DNA from: Muscardinus avellanarius
Lineage: Eukaryota > Chordata > Mammalia > Rodentia > Gliridae
Direction of reading: 5' to 3'
Length of the DNA: 64,000 nucleotides
NCBI GenBank assembly: GCA_963383645.1
Contig: OY726557.1
Location: 154,087,701-154,151,700, forward strand
The notes beneath the pieces are model-generated. The model saw only the letters and a program-made list of their open reading frames with translations. It was not told where the DNA came from and made no database searches. Each line of letters opens with the position of its first letter. Position 1 is the stretch's first letter. A program made the translations under genes and the position numbers. Shown here piece after piece: positions 23,623 to 34,076 of the stretch.

Positions 23623-23847
23623 GGACTCTTATAAGATGGGCATCCTTTCTCAACTTATACAGTATAATTGTAAGAACAATAAAAATATTTTTTCAATAAA
23701 TCAGCTCCCAAAAATGTGATATGTAATTAAGAATTTAAAAATGTTGCTTTATATATACATATATGATCTCAATTACTAAAACATTTTATTTTTGTATATT
23801 CTAAGTAATCAAAAATTATATGATTTATAAATTTCACTATTTTGATC
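23623..23847. other. Unique AT-rich spacer
   Basis: Nothing recognised. Confidence 0.4.
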
Positions 23848-24049
23848 AAAGAACACTTTTTATGGTTCTGAGGTTCCTGGAAAACCTTCTACCTCAGGGT
23901 TACACTCCCAGACCTATTTTTTTATATTTTTATTTGGAAACAGGGTCTCTTAAGCCAGCGAGGCTGGCTTAGAACTTGCCTGATTCTCCTGTCTCCACCT
24001 CCCAAGCGCGGGGATTGCAACCATGCGCCACAATGCCTGGCAAAGAACA
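23848..24049 (-). mobile_element. Type 2 SINE with target duplication
   Basis: AAAGAACA at 23,848-23,855 and 24,042-24,049. The element reads GAGGTTCCTGGAAAACC … GTCTCTTAAGCCAGCGAGG … CACAATGCCTGG. Confidence 0.9.
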
Positions 24050-24055
24050 TGTTTT

Positions 24056-24741
24056 TTTTTTTTTTTCTTTTAACAATTTTTTTATTGAACATAAATAGTA
24101 TACATTTAAACTATATTTGGTGCCCTCTCCCCCCGCCCCCGTTTTCCCTTCCCCCCTCCCACCAATGGTTGTCCAGATTAACCATGTCTTATTCATAATT
24201 TTACACATGTTCAGATGTAGACCCTCATTAATCAAGATCAGCCTTCCTCCTCTCCTATCTTTCCATTCAAACTTTGCTGGTATTTCCCCTCCATTATCTG
24301 GAGTCCCACTGGTATCCTCTGTGTTTCCTAGTTTGGGCATATTAGAGGAAACATATGAACCTTCTCCTTCTATGCTTGGCTGATCTCACTTAACATAATG
24401 TTCTCCAGGGCTTTCCATCTTCTTGCAAATGATATAATTTTGTTCTTCTTTATGGCTGAATAGAATTCCATTGTGTGTATTTCCCACAGTTTTGCTATCC
24501 ATTCATCTGTTGATGGAGATCTGGGTTGGTTCCATATTTTGGCTATTACGAATTGTGCTGCTATGATCATAGGTATGCATATGTTGCTGTATTTCTCTGA
24601 CTTCAACCCCTTTGGAAAGATACCGAGGAGTGGTATAGCTGGATCATATGGTGGATCTATTGCCACCTTTCTTAGGAATCTCCACACAGATCTCCATAGT
24701 GGTTGAACTAGTTTGCATTCCCACCAACAGTGTAAGAGAGT
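24056..24741 (-). mobile_element. L1 fragment with well-preserved ORF2 C-terminus, ending A
   Basis: The minus strand encodes, uninterrupted, the last part of ORF2 (24,370-24,741: LLHCWWECKLVQPLW…DPAIPLLGIF…IAKIWNQPRSPS…MEFYSAIKKNK…LSEISQA). It continues into the C/T-rich UTR and the poly-T at 24,051-24,065. Target duplication AAAGAACATGTTTT (24,042-24,055 and 24,742-24,755). The open frame in the last 126 codons indicates a recent copy. It is truncated before the cysteine-rich domain is complete, so not functional. Confidence 0.95.
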
Positions 24742-24755
24742 AAAGAACATGTTTT

Positions 24756-25140
24756 AAATAACATGTTAGCATTCATCCTTTGAAATTTATTAAGGACTGC
24801 TTTGAAGTCTGGTGTGTACTAAATTATAAAAATTATACCGTATGTGCTCAGAAACCGAATCTTAGATTTTCTGGACATGCTAAGGATGAGGTTCTAGAGA
24901 GCTAGAAGTCAGTCAGATAGCTCAATAGATAATAGATAAATATATTGATATAGATAGTAATGTCTCTCCTGAATCAATATATTCTCCTCTGTTAAACTTA
25001 TTTCTTGTATATTCAACACTCAGATTTGTCCTTTTGGTCAATTTCTAATCTGAGTTCCATAACTTCGAACCATCTATTTCAGAAATAATTTTGTGTTTCT
25101 CTTCTCCTTCTTCAAACGGTATTAATAATATTTTCTAGTT
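24756..25140. other. Unique DNA
   Basis: Short GATA-rich stretch (24,920-24,960); nothing else. Confidence 0.4.
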
Positions 25141-25345
25141 TTGCATGGTGGTGGTGGCACACTCCCGTAATTCCAGTATTTGAGATTCTGATACAGGAAG
25201 ATCACAGGTTCAAGGAAAGCCTCAGCAAGTACTGAGACTACCATCCACCTAGTGAAACCCTGTTTCAAATAAAGATAAATTGGGGCTGGGAGTGTAACTC
25301 AGAGGTAGAATACCTTTAGGTTCAATGCTATTATAATCCACCCAC
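25141..25345 (+). mobile_element. B1-ID composite SINE, old copy
   Basis: TTTGAGATTCTGATACAGGA head, GTGAAACCCTGTTTCAAATA, ID tail TGTAACTCAGAGGTAGAATA. An extra stretch near 25,225-25,245 distinguishes it from its relatives. Confidence 0.83.
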
Positions 25346-25348
25346 ATG

Positions 25349-25351
<3 letters not shown>

Positions 25352-25393
<42 letters not shown>
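25352..25393. repeat. (CA)n microsatellite
   Basis: About 21 CA units at the 3' end of the SINE. Confidence 0.98.
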
Positions 25394-25395
<2 letters not shown>

Positions 25396-25511
25396 TTTCC
25401 TTCACTCATTCCTTGCATAAGAGACTTAAAGTTATTCTAATTTTTACTTACTATATATGTTTATACTATTGAGACTCACATGTTAAGCAAGTTTTAAAGT
25501 TGATTTTTAAA
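25394..25511. other. Short unique spacer
   Basis: Nothing recognised before the next SINE pair. Confidence 0.4.
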
Positions 25512-25524
25512 AATAATTTTGATT

Positions 25525-25701
25525 GCCGGGCGTGGTGACGCACGCTTGTAATCCCCACGCTTGGGAGGCAGAGACAGGAGGATCATGAACGTTTGAAGCC
25601 AGCTGTGCAGGTTTAGGAGACCCTGTTTCCAAAAAAAAAAAAAAAAAAGTTCTGGGAGTGAGCCCGGAGGTAAAAGGGCTTCCAGGAACCCCAGTACCAC
25701 C
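25525..25701 (+). mobile_element. Type 2 SINE
   Basis: GCCGGGCGTGGTGACGCACG head, CTGTTTCC-A17 linker, tail TGAGCCCGGAGGTAAAAGGG and TTCCAGGAACCCCAGTACCA. Flanked by related AATAATTTTGATTG and AATAATTTGGATTG words. Confidence 0.93.

Positions 25702-25746
<45 letters not shown>
25702..25746. repeat. (AAT)n microsatellite
   Basis: About 15 AAT units grown from the tail of the type 2 SINE. Confidence 0.97.
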
Positions 25747-25754
25747 TTGGATTG

Positions 25755-25957
25755 AGCTGGTCATGGTGGCGCACGTTTGTAATTCTAGCGTTCGGGACGC
25801 TGAGACAGGAGGATTGCAGTTTGCAGACAGCCTCAGCTACTCAGTGAGGCTTTTTGCAACTCAGGGAGACCTTGTTTCAAAATAAAGAATAAAAAAATAG
25901 GGCTGAGGGTGTAGGTCGGAGGTAGAATGCCCCTGGGTTCATACATAGTACCACAAA
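25755..25957 (+). mobile_element. B1-ID composite SINE, type 1
   Basis: AGCTGGTCATGGTGGCGCAC head, GCAACTCAGGGAGACC, AAAATAAAGAATAAAAAAAT linker, tail GTAGGTCGGAGGTAGAATGC. Lies head-to-tail behind the type 2 SINE. Confidence 0.92.
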
Positions 25958-26514
25958 TTTTTTTATTGAAAATTACCTCATTCTATATTAAAGTGCACAA
26001 TACAAACATTTTCCAATGAATATAATAGTTGCACAGACATAGAAATACAAATATAAGAAGCACAACAAGAAACATAACAATAAAACCAGTATAAATGGAC
26101 AATAATATATCTAAAACTTCTTTGTTAATGTAGTGGGAAAATAGTAGTTAGTAAATTTTGCTGGTTCAACAGAAAGAATATAAAGTATCTCATGGCTGAC
26201 AGCACATATAAAAAATGAGTTGATAAAATTCCAAATATATTAAAGATTTAAGCATAAATGAAAAACAAGCACAATGGAAAATACACACATGAAGAAAAAC
26301 TAACATGCACTCACATTTAAGTTGGAAATAAAACAAATCTCTAGTGAAAAAGAAGAGTATATTTTGCTATACAAATGTTTATGATTTGCTAAGGTAAATT
26401 ATAAAAATAAACAAATGACAAATTATATGATGTGGAAAATATGTGCAATGCATGTGACAAATGTAATATTAATAAATATTTCCTTATCTGGAAGTTATAT
26501 TTAATGATTTCTCT
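25958..26514. other. Unique AT-rich DNA
   Basis: No feature recognised. Confidence 0.45.
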
Positions 26515-26546
26515 GTGTGTGTGTGTGTGTTTGTGTGTGTTTGTGT
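26515..26546. repeat. (GT)n microsatellite, interrupted
   Basis: GT units with TTTG interruptions at the tail of the next SINE. Confidence 0.9.
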
Positions 26547-26709
26547 TACTCAGAGAATTCTACTTCTGAGCTACACTGCAAACCCTAATTTATTATTTTT
26601 TTTTGAAACAGTGTCTAACTAAATTGCTGAGGCTGGGCACAAGCCTGAAATCTTCCTATTTCAGCCTCCCAAGAACTGGAAATACAATTGTAAACCACCA
26701 TGTCCAGTT
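26547..26709 (-). mobile_element. B1-ID composite SINE, old copy
   Basis: CTACTTCTGAGCTACACTGC tail, GAAACAGTGTCTAACTAAAT, TTTCAGCCTCCCAAGAACTG, CCACCATGTCCAG. Confidence 0.82.
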
Positions 26710-26919
26710 TTTAATAGATTATTTCAAGATAAATTTAGACTTAAATGCACATGAATGTTTTATTGTAAATCACTCCATACTTTAGAAAAGTACATGCAAA
26801 AATGTAACAGATATTTAATCACATTCAAATTCTATCTCTTCTGAATCCCTTTTGAATTGAGTTCCCTGACAGCAATTGTTTTCTGTGCAATATCATCCTC
26901 TGTGACATCACAATGTACA
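26710..26919. other. Unique DNA
   Basis: Nothing recognised. Confidence 0.4.
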
Positions 26920-27090
26920 GAATAAGGGAGGACTGAAGTAAACAGTATTACTACCTATCTCACTAACCTGTAGGAAGAAAAGAGGAGAGGAACAGGGCGG
27001 GATGTGGAAGGAAATATAGCAAGTACTGTGTGCATGTATGTTTGTAATACTTTGGATTTCACTATGATGTATAATTACATTGCACTAAAA
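26920..27090 (+). mobile_element. L1 3' end, ending D
   Basis: GTACTGTGTGCATGTATG, GATTTCACTATGATGTATAA and TTACATTGCACTAAAATTTT match the ending of the 6.2-kb L1. A TTAA-repeat tail (ATTAATTAATTAATTAAT) follows. Confidence 0.7.
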
Positions 27091-27214
27091 TTTTAATTAA
27101 TTAATTAATTAATATGGAATGGAAAAATAAAAGAACATAAAAATAGAAGCCATTAGTGCTTGCATTTATGTAGGGTTTGGGATTTTACAAAGACTTTAAA
27201 TTTAGTAGCAAGCA

Positions 27215-27945
27215 TAAAGAAATGAAATAACAAATGCTGGTGAGGATGTGGGAAAAGAGAAACTCTTTTACACTGTTGTTGGGAGTGCAAACTACTCCAG
27301 CCACTATGGAGATCAGCATGGAAATTCCTTAGAAAACCGGGGATAGATCCACCATATGATCTGGCTATACCACTCCTGGGTATCTTTCCCAATGGGTTCA
27401 AATCAGAAAACTATAGTAACATATGTATATCCATGTTCATAGCAGCACAATTTGCAATAGCCAAAATATGGAACCAATCTAGGTCTCCATCAAAAGATGA
27501 ATGGATTGAAAAGTTATGGGAAATACATACAATGGAATTCTACTCAGCAATAAAGATGAACAAAATCGTGTCATTTGCAAGAAGGTGGAAAGACCTGGAG
27601 AACATTATGTTAAGTGAAATTAGCTACACACAGAAAGAGAAGGGACAAGTTTTCTCTAATATGGTCAAGCTAGGAAGTGTTAGAGATAGCAGAGGGGCTC
27701 CAGATAATGATGGGGAAACCTCCACTAAGCCAGGAAGAAAGGGTAGGCGAGGAAGAAGGCTGAGATTAATCAATAAATATTAGAATATGTGTATAAGTGT
27801 GAATATAATATAGTTAACCTGGACCCTCAGGGAGGGAAAAGGGGATGTGGGGACTGGAGGGCACCAATTTCTGTGTGCATATATGCCAGTGTAAACATTA
27901 TTCACATTATGATGTGAGACTATAGTGCACCAATAAAATAAAATT
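27215..27945 (+). mobile_element. L1 fragment: ORF2 C-terminus plus 3' UTR ending C
   Basis: Sense from 27,225 (AAATAACAAATGCTGGTGAG) through an open 116-codon stretch (27,433-27,783: FIAAQFAIAKIWNQSRSPS…LSEISYTQKEK). The UTR ends AACATTATTCACATTATGAT and ACTATAGTGCACCAATAAAA. Relatively young, 5'-truncated. Confidence 0.92.
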
Positions 27946-29105
27946 AAACATGAAAAATTTTAAATTAAAGTAAAATATATGAAAATCAAGCAACTCAGTC
28001 AATATTTAAAAATATATATGACATTAAATTATTATCTAGATTCAGATACTGCACATTAAAACACCTTCCAAACTCTAGTCTATTTATAAATTGATATAAA
28101 TTATAAGCATCTCAGATTCTAGTAAATTTATAAATTTAAATCTTATACGTGAACAAATATACAACCAAAAGCCACAAAGAAATGTGTGCAACAGTAATAG
28201 TAAGTCATTGAAGATGAAATTCTAATGCTAAATGTATAAGAAATTATTTTGAACCTTACTAGATATTGAGGAAATATAACTCATAATGAAATAAACTCAA
28301 CACTAAAGAGACAAATAATCCAATCAAAAATGGGGTGGGGAAGGAATGGGGTAGGAATTGGGTAGGGTCTAACTGGGCAATGTTTACATGTACTATAGAT
28401 GCAACTAAATACATAAAGCACAATATTTTAGATTCCCTTTAAAAAGTAATATATAATACAATCTGTAAGTATATATTTTCACATTTTAAAGACATCTTTA
28501 TTTATCAGTTTCTTTTAACCCCAAATTTTAATTCTTTGTTTTCTTTTCTAGCACATTAAATACTTAAGTATATCCAGTATTTCAATCACTTGCCAGGACT
28601 GTGAATTTTGTGAACTGACTTTGTATATTGAAAGCTTATTTATTTCACAATATTGACTGCATTTATCTAAGAAAAAAACTACCATGTATGAAATTCACTT
28701 ATTTGAAGTTACTATGTGATTATTTTCTATTTAATATTATTACATAAAAATGTCTGCCTGTGTATTTAATGCAGCATTTTACAGGTAATCTGTATTGGTA
28801 TTGTCCGAGGTTTAATGGTTCCATTTAATTTTTTCAGTAGTCTATCTGCTTCTAAAACCTCTTACAGAGATCTTTCAAACACTAATTATAAATCTTCATT
28901 TTAATGTGTTTGGTTTGTCACTTCAATATTATAGTCTTTATAGTGTCATATGTTTTGCTTATTTCCTCAAACATATTTCTAATTTATGAATTATTTTTCA
29001 GTTCTGAAAAGATGCATGTCCAATATTTATAATGTATTTTTAAATTAAAATTTTGTTTTATTTTTTTAATTACTATTTCAAGTGTGTGTTCCTTTGAAAG
29101 TTGTC
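27946..29105. other. Mostly unique AT-rich DNA
   Basis: A G-rich scrap at about 28,328-28,380 (ATGGGGTGGGGAAGGAATGG, GGTAGGAATTGGGTAGG) resembles the G-box of L1 ending B but lacks the rest. Otherwise nothing recognised. Confidence 0.4.
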
Positions 29106-29430
29106 ATTTTTTTGCTTTTTTAAACTTTTTATTGCTGCATTGTTAGTCATACATCTTAATGTAGTACAAGATGGTGGAGGCATGCATGCACACATCACCC
29201 AATGATCCCTTACGAAATTCCCACCCCATTTCCTCCCCTCCCTCCATATCATGTTTGACTAAGTTATTGACTCTGATATGTTTGTTAATGTATATCATGA
29301 GCATTAGAGAATTTCTCTCTTCCCCCTCCCATCCCCTCAAGTCATTTTATTTGCTCATCTATAGTATCACCTTCTTCATCTAGAGTTCTTCCTGACCCAT
29401 TTTCTTCCTAGCTTTCACATATTAGGGAAA
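29106..29430 (-). mobile_element. L1 3' end, minus strand, ending B
   Basis: TTTTTATTGCTGCATTGTTA (tail side), CCACCCCATTTCCTCCCC and TCTTCCCCCTCCCATCCCC, finishing in CTTCCTAGCTTTCACATATT, i.e. the start of the UTR seen at 12,290. Confidence 0.85.
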
Positions 29431-29447
29431 GTTAGCACTTTTTAACT

Positions 29448-29621
29448 TTCCCTCCTCCTCCTCCTCCTCCTCCTCCTCCTCCTCCTCCTCCTCCTCCTCC
29501 TCCTCCTCTTCCCTTCCTCCCTCTCTCTCTCTTCTCTCTCTTCTCTCTTCTCTTCTCTCTCTTCTCTCACTTCTCTCACTTCTCTCTCTTCTCTCTCTTC
29601 TCTCTCTTCTCTCTCTTCTCT

Positions 29622-29714
<93 letters not shown>
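29448..29714. repeat. Long pyrimidine tract: (CCT)n then (TCTC)n/(TTCTC)n
   Basis: About 20 CCT units (29,448-29,508), then TTCTCTCTC-type units, then about 45 CT units with one CG. The plus strand is almost purely pyrimidine for about 265 bases. The 125-codon minus frame (RERERE, EEEE) is only this repeat. Confidence 0.97.
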
Positions 29715-29717
<3 letters not shown>

Positions 29718-29891
29718 GTGGTACTGGTGATTGAACCCAGGCGTATTTTTCCTCTGAAGTACAACCTATTTTCTTCCATAGTTTGAAACAGGGTCTCACT
29801 ATGTTTCTGAGGCTGTCCTCAAACCATTCGCAATACTTCTATCTCAGCTTCCCAAATACTGGGTTGCAGGCATGTGGCACCACACCTGGCT
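29715..29891 (-). mobile_element. B1-ID composite SINE
   Basis: GTACTGGTGATTGAACCCAG tail, AACAGGGTCTCACTATGTTT, GGCACCACACCTGGC head. The CT tract lies at its tail and may have grown from it. Confidence 0.87.
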
Positions 29892-30719
29892 TCTTACTTT
29901 GTTTCTATGCCTTCAATTTTCCCTATTAAATTTAAAACATATTTGTTGTAAAGTTCATCCCCTTAGTGTTATATTTTCTTCACATATTAACGATATAAAT
30001 GCCTTTTGTTTGTGTCTTCTGACTTTTTCTCGTGGTGTTTAATTATGCAATATTTTAACAGCAAACTTATCCTCAGCATTAATTGAGTGCATATTCCATG
30101 CCATAGATTCTAGTGTACTTCACCCTTTAATGGTTACATTTGAATTTGTATTTGCCTTTGCTGGTTCAATGATATTATGTGTTGCCACACATCAGCATCA
30201 CATTTTATTTTTTCATCTGAGGATCTCACATCATGAGAGAAGTGTGAAAAATCTAAAAACCTGTATGTGGGATAAGCCTGAGTTTTTACCTTTCAATTAT
30301 GTCTTCGGTATCACTTCCAGGTTAGGTGAAGTTCTCAAGTGACAGGCATTTTGCCAAAATACATTCTCAAAAAAAAAAAAAAACCCAAAACAACAACAAC
30401 AACAACAACAACAACAAAAAGGCATAGCTTTTCTACTCCTATATTTAGAGATGGGTTATCACTACTTAATTCTATGATTTATCAAGGTGATCAGTTTTAG
30501 TGCCCTACTAAACATAAGGCCAATATCTTTACTTGCTGTCGTATTGTAATTTTAAGTCCTAAGTCCTAGAGAGCACACATTTTACAATTCTTGTGCTCTT
30601 CTGGGTGATACACTTTGATCTTCTGCTTTCTGTATTTGTTCTTCTTTACCACTTTATTTTTTTTCTAGCCTTTTCTATATCTTAATCTTATATTTTCTAT
30701 GTATTATAAATTGTTTCCT
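29892..30719. other. Unique DNA with poly-A/(CAA)n
   Basis: A-run and about ten CAA units at 30,370-30,420. The remainder shows no recognised repeat or gene. Confidence 0.45.
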
Positions 30720-31003
30720 AACCAGTCATGATGGTGAACTCTTGTAATACCAGTACTTGGGAGGCTGAGACAGGAGGATGGTAGGCTTGCCCCAAGGCTC
30801 AGCTAGAGAGTGAAAGAGTGAGGACCTTCATAATTTAGCAAGACACTGTTTAAAAAGAAAAAAAAATTAATAAAAAATAGGGATGAGGGTGTGAGGGTAT
30901 AGGTTGGAAGGAAAATGCCTCTGGATTTAATTCACATTGTCACAAAAAACAAATAGGGCAGAGGGGTATCTTAGAGGCAAAATGTCCATGATCAATCCCC
31001 AGC

Positions 31004-31007
<4 letters not shown>
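30720..31007 (+). mobile_element. SINE with two successive ID-like tails
   Basis: Diverged head (ACCAGTCATGATGGTGAACT, CTTGGGAGGCTGAGACAG) with an insert near 30,790-30,830. A first tail region (30,880-30,945: GTATAGGTTGGAAGG, GCCTCTGGATTTAATTC) is followed by a second (30,955-31,005: TATCTTAGAGGCAAAATG, GATCAATCCCC). Confidence 0.75.

Positions 31008-31052
<45 letters not shown>
31008..31052. repeat. (CA)n microsatellite
   Basis: About 22 CA units at the SINE's 3' end. Confidence 0.98.
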
Positions 31053-31056
<4 letters not shown>

Positions 31057-31639
31057 TCTTATTCACATATTCAGGTTTATAGAAGAAATAGAACTTTGAA
31101 TATTAAATATTAAATATAATCATACTTTTTGGAAATCTGAATCTGATAAAAATCTCTATGAACAGAAAATCTATGGTAGATATTTTGTAAAATAATCATT
31201 GTTCAATATATCTACTTTTGTACCAAATAAAGTACATACATAAAACAAAAGAAAAAAAATCAAGAAGCTTAAGTTAGGGTTAAACAAATCCTTAAGACTT
31301 TATGACCAGATTATCAATTTGTTTTAAAGTATTACACATAGTTTATAATTATGTATGATATATAAATGCCAATAAATAAATAAATAAATACCAGTAACAT
31401 ATGGAGATGGTCATTTATGTTAGAGTTAGCATTTTGGTGCTGCTATATGTGCATCTGTTTATAACAGATGTAACTTAATATTACTCTTTACTAAAGCTCC
31501 CTGAAAAACAAATACAACAGTAAATAATAATCTGTCATTCTGTTTTCAGTATTTATACCAAATAGGGAATGTTCTTTTTAAATATAATATTTCCATATGA
31601 TAAATTTATAGAAGCATGTTTTAGTTAAGCTTCATAAAC
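31053..31639. other. Unique AT-rich DNA
   Basis: Short AAAT tetramer run at 31,372-31,392; no gene. Confidence 0.45.
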
Positions 31640-32165
31640 TTAGTTTTATTTATAGCTTGTTCAATCAGTATAAAACTTTTATTGGATACAAACTATTTCA
31701 AGTCTGAATGATAGATATTTCATCTCTTTAATGTTCAAATGGTACTTATAATATGACAAATATATTTTATAATTTTGGTATTCAATGTCATTAAACATAT
31801 TTATTATTCATTTTAACTTCTTTGATTCACTGATGGTGCAGAGATTATTAAATTTCCAAGCTTTTGGAAATTCTTCAAATTTTTATTTTCCATCTTGATT
31901 TTTAGTTTCAATTTATCGGGATTGGAAAAGACACGACCTTACCAACCAAGTCTTTTTAAATTTGTTAAGTCTCATTTTATGGGAAGACATATGATCTCTA
32001 CTGAAGAATGTTCCATGTACACTTGAATAATATGTAAGCTGCCACTGTTGAATAGAAAGTTCTGTATTGTCTGTTAGATCCACTTGGTCTAGTGGAGTCT
32101 TTAAGTCTACTCTTTTTATACATAATACAGTTCCTTTTTCTAATATCATTTCTTCTGTAATTCTT
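31640..32165 (-). mobile_element. Old L1 ORF2 endonuclease-region fragment, minus strand
   Basis: The minus-strand frame at 31,913-32,149 reads LDQVDLTD … SVHGTFFSRDHMSSHKMRLNKF. This aligns by eye with the L1 endonuclease stretch HQADLIDIYR…EYTFFSAPHHTYSKIDHI, including the region of the catalytic SxIDHI motif, here degraded to SHKMRL. Non-functional. Confidence 0.75.
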
Positions 32166-32224
32166 CAAAGACTTGAAGAAGAGGGAATAATATTAAACTC
32201 ACGTTACAATGTCAAATTACTTTG

Positions 32225-32404
32225 ATCTCCAAGGCAGGCAAGAACACTGCAAAAAAAACAGTCCAATGTCTTTGATAAACACAGACACAAATATTCTCAA
32301 CAAAACACCAGCAAAAAAATTAAGTAGCACATTCATGAAAATTAAATGCGATTTATCCTTGAGGTGCAAGGATGGTTTAGTATAAAGTCTACAAATTTGA
32401 TACA
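32225..32404 (+). mobile_element. Old L1 ORF2 reverse-transcriptase fragment, part 1
   Basis: AGTCCAATGTCTTTGATAAA, TCAACAAAACACCAGC and TTATCCTTGAGGTGCAAGGA correspond to the L1 block with sense IL-KILA…GFIPGMQGWF. Plus orientation, immediately after the inverted endonuclease piece. Confidence 0.7.
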
Positions 32405-32456
<52 letters not shown>

Positions 32457-32471
32457 ATATATGTATGTATA

Positions 32472-32525
<54 letters not shown>
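32405..32525. repeat. (TA)n(TG)n(TA)n microsatellite
   Basis: ATACATATAT start, TG run, TATG run, second TG run and about 24 TA units to 32,525. Confidence 0.96.
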
Positions 32526-32529
<4 letters not shown>

Positions 32530-32598
32530 TGGTGGTTCACACCTGTAATCCCAGTATTTGGAAAGCAGAAAGAGAAGGACCGTAGGTTTAAGCAAATG
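32526..32598 (+). mobile_element. SINE head fragment
   Basis: GTTATGGTGGTTCACACCTG, TAATCCCAGTATTTGGAAAG; ends within the head. Confidence 0.7.
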
Positions 32599-32599
32599 A

Positions 32600-32673
32600 T
32601 GTTGTAAGCAAACAGTTAAATTGTCACTGTTTGTTAATGACACACTATTTTAAATAGAAAACTCTATAGGAAA

Positions 32674-32675
<2 letters not shown>
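32600..32675 (+). mobile_element. Old L1 reverse-transcriptase fragment, part 2 (degraded FADD region)
   Basis: AATTGTCACTGTTTGTTAAT and AGAAAACTCTATAG match the L1 block LSLFADDMI…LENPI. The aspartate pair of the active site reads V-N-D here, so it is broken. Some 500 bp expected between part 1 and part 2 are missing. Confidence 0.7.
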
Positions 32676-32720
<45 letters not shown>

Positions 32721-32725
32721 GTGTG
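32676..32725. repeat. (GT)n microsatellite
   Basis: About 22 GT units plus TTGTGTG at the tail of the next SINE. Confidence 0.97.
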
Positions 32726-32924
32726 TTACTGGAGATGGAACCAAGGGGCAATCTACCCTCCACGGGATACCTCCAGCCCTATTTTTTATTCTTTATTTTG
32801 AAACAGGGTCTCACTGAGTTGCAGAGGGCCTCACTAAGTACCTAAAGCTGGCCTTGAATCTTAGATTCTCTTGTTCCAGCTTCCCAAGTACTGGGATTAC
32901 AAGTGTGCGTCACTACATCCAGTT
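32726..32924 (-). mobile_element. B1-ID composite SINE, type 1
   Basis: TACTGGAGATGGAACCAAGG tail, GGGTCTCACTGAGTTGCAG, CTGGGATTACAAGTGTGCGT head. Confidence 0.9.
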
Positions 32925-33169
32925 GAATATATACATTTTTGAAAATTAAAAATAAATAATTAATATTAATAAGCATCATAATGGGAAATTATTTAATTTT
33001 AGGCCAAAACCAAGCCATGTAGGACATTTGAAATTTTTTTATGCTAGTAAATTAAAAAATATAATACATATAGAACTTTGATATGACAGGATAAATGTAA
33101 CATAAAACATTTTTCAAATAATTAAAATGAAAATTGCTCCCAATAACTTGTGGATTTTTTTTATTTCTC
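32925..33169. other. Unique AT-rich spacer
   Basis: Nothing recognised. Confidence 0.4.
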
Positions 33170-33350
33170 TATAATAGAAGCCCATTTCTCACCTGTCAGA
33201 CTGGCAAAGTATCAAGGTTCTGCAAGTGTAATCTGTGGACAAAATGTGAATAAAAGAGCATTGTCACATACAAATGGTGAGACTGATAGATTGAATTGAA
33301 GTTGGCCATCACTAGCAAAATTATATATTTAGTCACATTTAAACCAGCTA
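33170..33350 (+). mobile_element. Old L1 ORF2 C-terminal relic
   Basis: CATTTCTCACCTGTCAGACT, GGCAAAGTATCAAG and CATTGTCACATACAAATGGT resemble the old-L1 ORF2 stretch that precedes the C-terminal cysteine motif. Heavily decayed. Confidence 0.5.
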
Positions 33351-33354
33351 TTTT

Positions 33355-33569
33355 AGCCGAATGTGGTGGCACATGCTTGTAATCTCAGCATTTGGGAGGC
33401 TGAGACAGGAAGATCATGGTCTGTGGCCAGCCTCAGCTACTTAGTGAGACACTTTGCAACTCAGTGAGACCCTGTTTTAAAATAAAGAATAAAAAATAGG
33501 GCTGGGGCCTATGTCAGAGGTAGAATGGCCCTGGGTTCCAACCCTGGTATTGCCAAAAAAAAAAAAAAA
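33355..33569 (+). mobile_element. B1-ID composite SINE, type 1
   Basis: AGCCGAATGTGGTGGCACAT, GCAACTCAGTGAGACCCTG, linker AAAATAAAGAATAAAAAATA, shortened A-box region (CCTATGTCAGAGGTAGAAT), poly-A tail. Confidence 0.92.
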
Positions 33570-33672
33570 TGGGAAAAAGAAAAATCATCATAGTAAGAAC
33601 AATATCACACTGAATAAATTTTGCTTTAAGGGATTCTAAAGCACCATATTTTATTATTATTTTCTTCTTTTG

Positions 33673-33826
33673 TTTGTGATGCTAGAGGTTAAACTCAGGG
33701 GCATTCTATCTCTGAGCTACTCTTCTAACCCTATTTTATTTTTTATTTTGATACAAGACCTCATTAAATTCCTAAAAACCTCATGAAATTGCTGAAGGCA
33801 GCTTCCAAACTATGATTCTCCTGTCA
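33673..33826 (-). mobile_element. SINE, truncated in the head
   Basis: Tail GATGCTAGAGGTTAAACTCA and linker present; homology stops at GATTCTCCTGTCAG, so the outer half of the head is missing. Confidence 0.8.
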
Positions 33827-33880
33827 GATTCAGTATATTTTTAAAATTAAGAAACCTGTAGAGAAAAAAAAATTTTTTTT

Positions 33881-34076
33881 GCTGATCTAGGGATGGAACC
33901 CAGGGGCATTCAAACTCTAAGTTACACCCCCTGGCCTAATGTTTATTCTTTATTTTGAAAGAGTCTCACTAAGTTGCGGAGGGCCTTACTAAGTAGCTGA
34001 GGCTGTCCACGGAAAGGATCCTTAGGTCTCAGCATCCAGAATGCTGGGATTACAAATGTGTGCCACCACTCCTGGC
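33881..34076 (-). mobile_element. B1-ID composite SINE, type 1
   Basis: GCTGATCTAGGGATGGAACC tail through GTGCCACCACTCCTGGC; GAGAAA-type words on both sides suggest the target duplication. Confidence 0.9.

Noticed and set aside
24370..24750. A functional host gene in the 126-codon minus frame
   Set aside because: It is the C-terminal end of L1 ORF2 with UTR, tail and target duplication.
28328..28400. Another L1 3' end
   Set aside because: Only a G-rich similarity of about 50 bp; the diagnostic terminal word and A tail are absent.
29422..29799. 125-codon acidic/arginine-rich frame
   Set aside because: Translation of the pyrimidine tract's complementary strand plus a SINE edge.
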